Shown here: in pieces, positions 6,208 to 8,429 of the stretch
How positions within the stretch are numbered: the first letter of the stretch is position 1
Layout: each line of letters starts with the position of its first letter
Assembly: GCA_025362415.1 (NCBI GenBank)
Contig: JANYGM010000241.1
Span: 1 to 8,429 of the forward strand
From: a bacterium
GTDB lineage: Bacteria > Bacteroidota > Bacteroidia > Cytophagales > Thermonemataceae
Reading direction: 5' to 3'
DNA length: 8,429 nt
Made by a program: the position numbers and the translations under genes
Notes under the pieces: generated by a model
Databases searched by the model: none
The model's input: the letters and a program-made list of their open reading frames with translations, nothing else
What the model was told of the DNA's origin: nothing

Positions 6208-6214
6208 CGCTTTA

Positions 6215-6640
6215 TTACTTTCTTACTTTCCCTACGTTTTTATAAGTAAAAATTTCTTTATTTTTATTATCTCCAATAGACAACACTAAAGTTTTTGGTG
6301 TAAGTTTTTCTACTTTGAAAGTTTGATTTACACGTTTGTTTTTTTCGTCAAGCGTAATAATGACAATACTTTTGCCTTCCTCTTCCCAACGCCATTTATT
6401 TTTTTTGATAGGGGCTTCTTGTATAGAAGGAATAACGGTGCAAGCTCCTTCCTCCCCAAATTCCATATTCATATTATTTTTTTTCTGACGAAGTTCTGCT
6501 GTTTCTATTGTGCGTGCGCCCATTGAAAGGCTAGTAAGTTCCCAACGGTAACAAATAGCTTTTGTTGCATCTTGTGCATAAGATTTTGAAGTTAAAAACA
6601 ACAAAATAACCACAAAAAAAATGTTTGGTGTAATTTTCAT
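6215..6640 (-). CDS. Secreted lipocalin-like small protein
   Basis: From the ATG at 6640 this encodes 141 residues: a clear signal peptide (MKITPNIFFVVILLFLTSKSYA, then Q) and a mature domain of about 119 residues. The pattern WELTSLS, MNMEFGEEGACTV, NKWRWEEEGKSIVI, FKVEKLTPKTLVL resembles the small lipocalin-like beta-barrels common in Bacteroidota: a W near the start, a MxFxxxG strand, then W and a KLT..LVL ending. I infer a periplasmic or surface-exposed protein of unknown ligand. The frame is open to an ATG at 6688, but the extra 16 residues spoil the signal peptide and overlap a -7 box (6664-6671), so I prefer 6640. The downstream side abuts the repeat array. Confidence 0.7.
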   Translation of the reverse strand: MKITPNIFFVVILLFLTSKSYAQDATKAICYRWELTSLSMGARTIETAELRQKKNNMNMEFGEEGACTVIPSIQEAPIKKNKWRWEEEGKSIVIITLDEKNKRVNQTFKVEKLTPKTLVLSIGDNKNKEIFTYKNVGKVRK

Positions 6641-6663
6641 ATAATAAGAGTAAAATATTTTTA

Positions 6664-6671
6664 CAAAGATA
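6664..6671 (-). promoter_or_regulatory. -7 box for the lipocalin-like gene
   Basis: Read on the reverse strand this is TATCTTTG, an exact TAnnTTTG match. It lies about 24 bases ahead of the ATG at 6640. The nearest TTTTG (6690-6686) is only 14 bases away, closer than usual, so the -33 element is uncertain. Confidence 0.4.
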
Positions 6672-6766
6672 TAGCAAAATCCGTACAAAATAAAAAATAT
6701 TTCGTATTTTTAGGACACAATATTTAATTTATTTTTGTATTTCAGAAAATACTCCTTACATTGTTC

Positions 6767-6774
6767 TATATTTG
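6767..6774 (+). promoter_or_regulatory. -7 box for the EF-hand gene
   Basis: TATATTTG is an exact TAnnTTTG match 57 bases before the ATG. No well-spaced -33 element is visible (TTTTTG at 6732-6737 is 29 bases away). Confidence 0.4.
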
Positions 6775-6831
6775 AGTTATCTATTAGGAGAAACTTTAAA
6801 ATTATCTCTAAACTAAAACTATTTTAAAATT

Positions 6832-7380
6832 ATGCTTACTGAATTTCAGAAGAAAAAAATCAGCCAATTATTTCACTTTTTTGATGCTGATGGCAACAAT
6901 ACCGTAGAAGCAGAAGATATGGATATTATTGTGGAAAATTTTGCAAAGATTTTTAATTGGGAAATGGGGGACGAAAACTCTAAGAATTTTGGTAGCGCAT
7001 TTAAAAAATATTGGCGCAAACTAATGATGGTTTCTGACATTAATAATGATGACAAAATCAGTTTGGCAGAATTTTTACAAGCGTATGAGCGCACTCTTGT
7101 AAATGATAGTACGTATGAGCAATTTGTCAAGCCATTTTTAGATAATATTTTTCCTCTGATTGATATTAATAAAGATGACAAACTTCAACTTAATGAGTTC
7201 ACAAAACTTTATCAAGGTTTTAGAAATCCTGTGGAAAATGCACAAATGGTTTTTAATTTGCTTGATAACAATGGTGATGGTGTGCTTTCAAGAGAAGAAG
7301 TATATCAGCATTTTTATGATTTTCATTTTAGCCAAGATGCCGCAAAACCTGCTAATGCTTTTTTTGGAGCAATAAAATAG
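6832..7380 (+). CDS. Four-EF-hand calcium-binding protein (calerythrin/sarcoplasmic type)
   Basis: This 182-residue protein has no signal peptide, so it is probably cytoplasmic. Four EF-hand loops are visible: D18-DADGNNTVEAED, D69-DINNDDKISLAE, D111-DINKDDKLQLNE and D145-DNNGDGVLSREE. Loops 2-4 keep acidic or oxygen ligands at positions 1, 3, 5 and 12. Loop 1 ends in D29 instead of E, which may weaken or change its affinity. Total length, spacing of the hands and the tail RDFHF-like YDFHFSQ resemble calerythrin of Saccharopolyspora and invertebrate sarcoplasmic calcium-binding proteins. A calcium buffer or sensor role is inferred. It has its own -7 box and a strong terminator, so it looks monocistronic. 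Confidence 0.9.
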   Translation: MLTEFQKKKISQLFHFFDADGNNTVEAEDMDIIVENFAKIFNWEMGDENSKNFGSAFKKYWRKLMMVSDINNDDKISLAEFLQAYERTLVNDSTYEQFVKPFLDNIFPLIDINKDDKLQLNEFTKLYQGFRNPVENAQMVFNLLDNNGDGVLSREEVYQHFYDFHFSQDAAKPANAFFGAIK

Positions 7381-7414
7381 TGTTTATGAATAATCCTGTT
7401 TTAACCACCCCTAA

Positions 7415-7442
7415 CCCCTCCTTAGAAAGTAGGGGACTTTTT
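7415..7442 (+). terminator. Intrinsic terminator after the EF-hand gene
   Basis: CCCCTCCTT (7415-7423) pairs with AAGTAGGGG (7427-7435) with one mismatch around a three-base AGA loop, followed by ACTTTTT. The GC-rich stem and T-run are classical, and it lies 34 bases after the stop. The wording CCCCTAACCCCTCCTTAGAA resembles an interspersed repeat I recall from many bacterial genomes. Confidence 0.65.
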
Positions 7443-7476
7443 AAAACTTAGGAAAATCTCTCAATTTAGCAATTTT

Positions 7477-7896
7477 ATGATAGAAGAAGAAAAACTACAA
7501 ACGACCTTAGATAAACTTACGGCTGCCGCAGATGAATTACTTTTTCCAAGTGAGTCTGATGAGCCTTTTGAAGCGTTTTCGTGGGATTTGCCTACAAAAG
7601 AAACCCTCAATAATACCCAAATTTTGGAATATTTGCAACTTCCAGCAGATACTCAAATTACAAAGAAAACGCTTGATAATTTCTTTAGAGTAGTTACTAC
7701 TCCGCAAGAATGGCACTCTGATGAAGATTTGGATATTGTGGAGAAATTCCAAGAACTTGCTTTTACAATGCGTAAAAACCTTAATAAAATTCAAGTTTTT
7801 TTGGTGGGAAACATAGAAATTGATGCTTATATTGTTGGTATTACTATTGATAAACTCCATTGGGCAGGGCTGAAAACTAAAGTAATAGAAACGTAA
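7477..7896 (+). CDS. nuiA: NuiA-like nuclease inhibitor
   Basis: This 139-residue protein is recognisably similar to Anabaena NuiA (PF07924), the protein inhibitor of the sugar-non-specific endonuclease NucA. Shared features are LLFPSESDEPFEAFSW (21-36), FFRVVTTPQEWHSDEDLDIVEKFQ (69-92), QVFLVG.IEIDAYIVG (105-121) and the C-terminal KVIET. E26 in SES corresponds to the Glu of NuiA (E24) that I recall reaching into the NucA active site; the C-terminal Thr is also kept. It is probably a cytoplasmic inhibitor, since no signal peptide is visible. No NucA-type nuclease gene occurs in the window. The start ATG at 7477 gives the family's length. It sits 34 bases after the preceding terminator, and a Bro-N/Fic gene follows about 46 bases later. 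Confidence 0.85.
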   Translation: MIEEEKLQTTLDKLTAAADELLFPSESDEPFEAFSWDLPTKETLNNTQILEYLQLPADTQITKKTLDNFFRVVTTPQEWHSDEDLDIVEKFQELAFTMRKNLNKIQVFLVGNIEIDAYIVGITIDKLHWAGLKTKVIET

Positions 7897-7942
7897 GTAA
7901 TTGTGAGTTCTGAATGTACCATTAAACTAAATCTTTCTAAAA

Positions 7943-8429
7943 TTGGCTATAATTTATAAAACCAAAATATCTATCCGTTTTTTTGATGACAGAGAAGTAC
8001 GTGCCATTTGGGATGAAGAAAATGCCAAGTGGTGGTTTAGCGTAATAGATGTGGTAGGAATATTAAATGAAGAAGTTGATTATACAAAAAACCGTAACTA
8101 TTGGAAATACCTCAAAGCTAAGTTGAAAAAAGAAAAAAATGAGTTGGTGAGTAAGACTAACCAACTTAAATTATCTGCATTAGACGGGAAAAAATATTTA
8201 ACCGACACATTAGATAGTAGCAACATTATTGCTATTGCAAAACATTTTCCAAACAATAGGGCAATAAAATTTTTAGATTGGTTTTTGTATGATGATAATA
8301 GTATTGATGGACAAAGTAAGAAAAAAGCGTATTCACTTTTTAAAAGCAATTTAATAGATGAAATTGTCGTGGGTACTACTAAAGGTTTGCAACAAATACA
8401 CGCCTATATTTTTGGTGGTTTATATGATT
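7943..8429 (+). CDS. Bro-N/Fic fusion protein, partial (N-terminal part)
   Basis: A frame open from 7931 to the window end encodes at least 162 residues. Counted from TTG 7943, residues 8-115 resemble the Bro-N/DinD-type antirepressor-like domain: RFFDDREVRAIWDEENAKWW, FSVIDVV, NYWKYLKAKLKKE, then DGKKYLTDTLD. Residues 130-162 (ALF-like SLFKSNLIDEIVVGTTKGLQ, QIHAYIFGGLYD) match the beginning of Fic domains, whose catalytic HPFxxGNGR loop would be beyond the window. Such Bro-N plus Fic proteins exist in Bacteroidota; a Fic protein typically transfers AMP onto a target protein. There is no ATG or GTG in frame after the stop at 7928. TTG 7943 is the only usual start, otherwise the 5' end is damaged. 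Activity cannot be judged without the missing part. Confidence 0.7.
   Translation, partial: MAIIYKTKISIRFFDDREVRAIWDEENAKWWFSVIDVVGILNEEVDYTKNRNYWKYLKAKLKKEKNELVSKTNQLKLSALDGKKYLTDTLDSSNIIAIAKHFPNNRAIKFLDWFLYDDNSIDGQSKKKAYSLFKSNLIDEIVVGTTKGLQQIHAYIFGGLYD

Larger units (their letters stand above)
5908..6214. other. Repeat-filled intergenic region, no gene
   Basis: The 307 bases between the GxxExxY stop and the stop of the minus-strand secreted protein gene are almost wholly repeat. There are three direct 40-bp units, a central hairpin (6041-6068) and three inverted diverged copies to 6207. Only short stretches such as 6021-6040 and 6149-6161 are not clearly part of a unit. No coding sequence is supported. 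Confidence 0.85.

Noticed and set aside
6641..6688. Longer start for the lipocalin-like gene at 6688
   Set aside because: The added residues precede a complete signal peptide and span the -7 box at 6664-6671.
5518..7896. GxxExxY nuclease-like protein and NuiA-like protein as a toxin and inhibitor pair
   Set aside because: NuiA acts on beta-beta-alpha metal nucleases, not PD-(D/E)XK folds, and two unrelated genes and terminators separate them.
8098..8349. Minus-strand frame of 83 residues opposite the Bro-N/Fic gene
   Set aside because: The plus strand carries clear domain motifs through the same region; the minus frame is hydrophobic noise from AT-rich sequence.

Overview
The window looks like AT-rich chromosomal DNA from a bacterium of the phylum Bacteroidota (Bacteroidetes), probably a marine or gliding Cytophagales-like lineage. 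The phylum call rests on several sites that fit the phylum's TAnnTTTG -7 promoter box, weak or absent Shine-Dalgarno sequences, and phylum-typical variants in CtaB (NQVIEKDLDK) and YbeY (HGVLHLCGYKD). The genus is a guess.

Layout. Positions 1-1778 (minus strand) hold two tandem paralogous outer-membrane barrel genes of the Omp85/surface-antigen type; the promoter-distal one is cut by the window edge. They have their own promoter (about 1828-1860). A hairpin (1872-1904) separates them from cca (1942-3357, minus), the CCA-adding tRNA nucleotidyltransferase. Divergent from cca are ybeY (3487-3921, plus; rRNA maturation endonuclease) and then ctaB (4375-5268, plus; heme O synthase). These are housekeeping genes for tRNA 3' ends, rRNA processing and respiratory heme.

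The intergenic DNA from 3922 to 5517 is the most striking part. It carries three copies of the perfect 16-bp palindrome TGTTCCACGTGGAACA (3933, 4193, 5435), which matches the chromosomal ParB-binding site parS. It also carries a perfect 25-bp inverted repeat pair (4053-4077 / 4130-4154), each arm of which can itself fold into a hairpin, like a REP/BIME element.

Positions 5368-6207 hold a GxxExxY-family gene (PD-(D/E)XK-like fold) surrounded by related repeats. One diverged copy lies upstream. Three exact-period 40-bp tandem copies follow, the first of which supplies the gene's last codons and stop. Three diverged inverted copies come after these. This looks like a repeat-borne cassette inserted between ctaB and the next gene.

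Positions 6215-7896 hold three accessory genes: a secreted lipocalin-like protein (minus), a four-EF-hand calcium-binding protein resembling calerythrin, and a NuiA-like nuclease inhibitor. From about 7943 to the window end is the N-terminal part of a Bro-N/Fic fusion protein (possible AMP-transferase) with no ATG in frame. No rRNA, tRNA, CRISPR array or transposase gene was seen.
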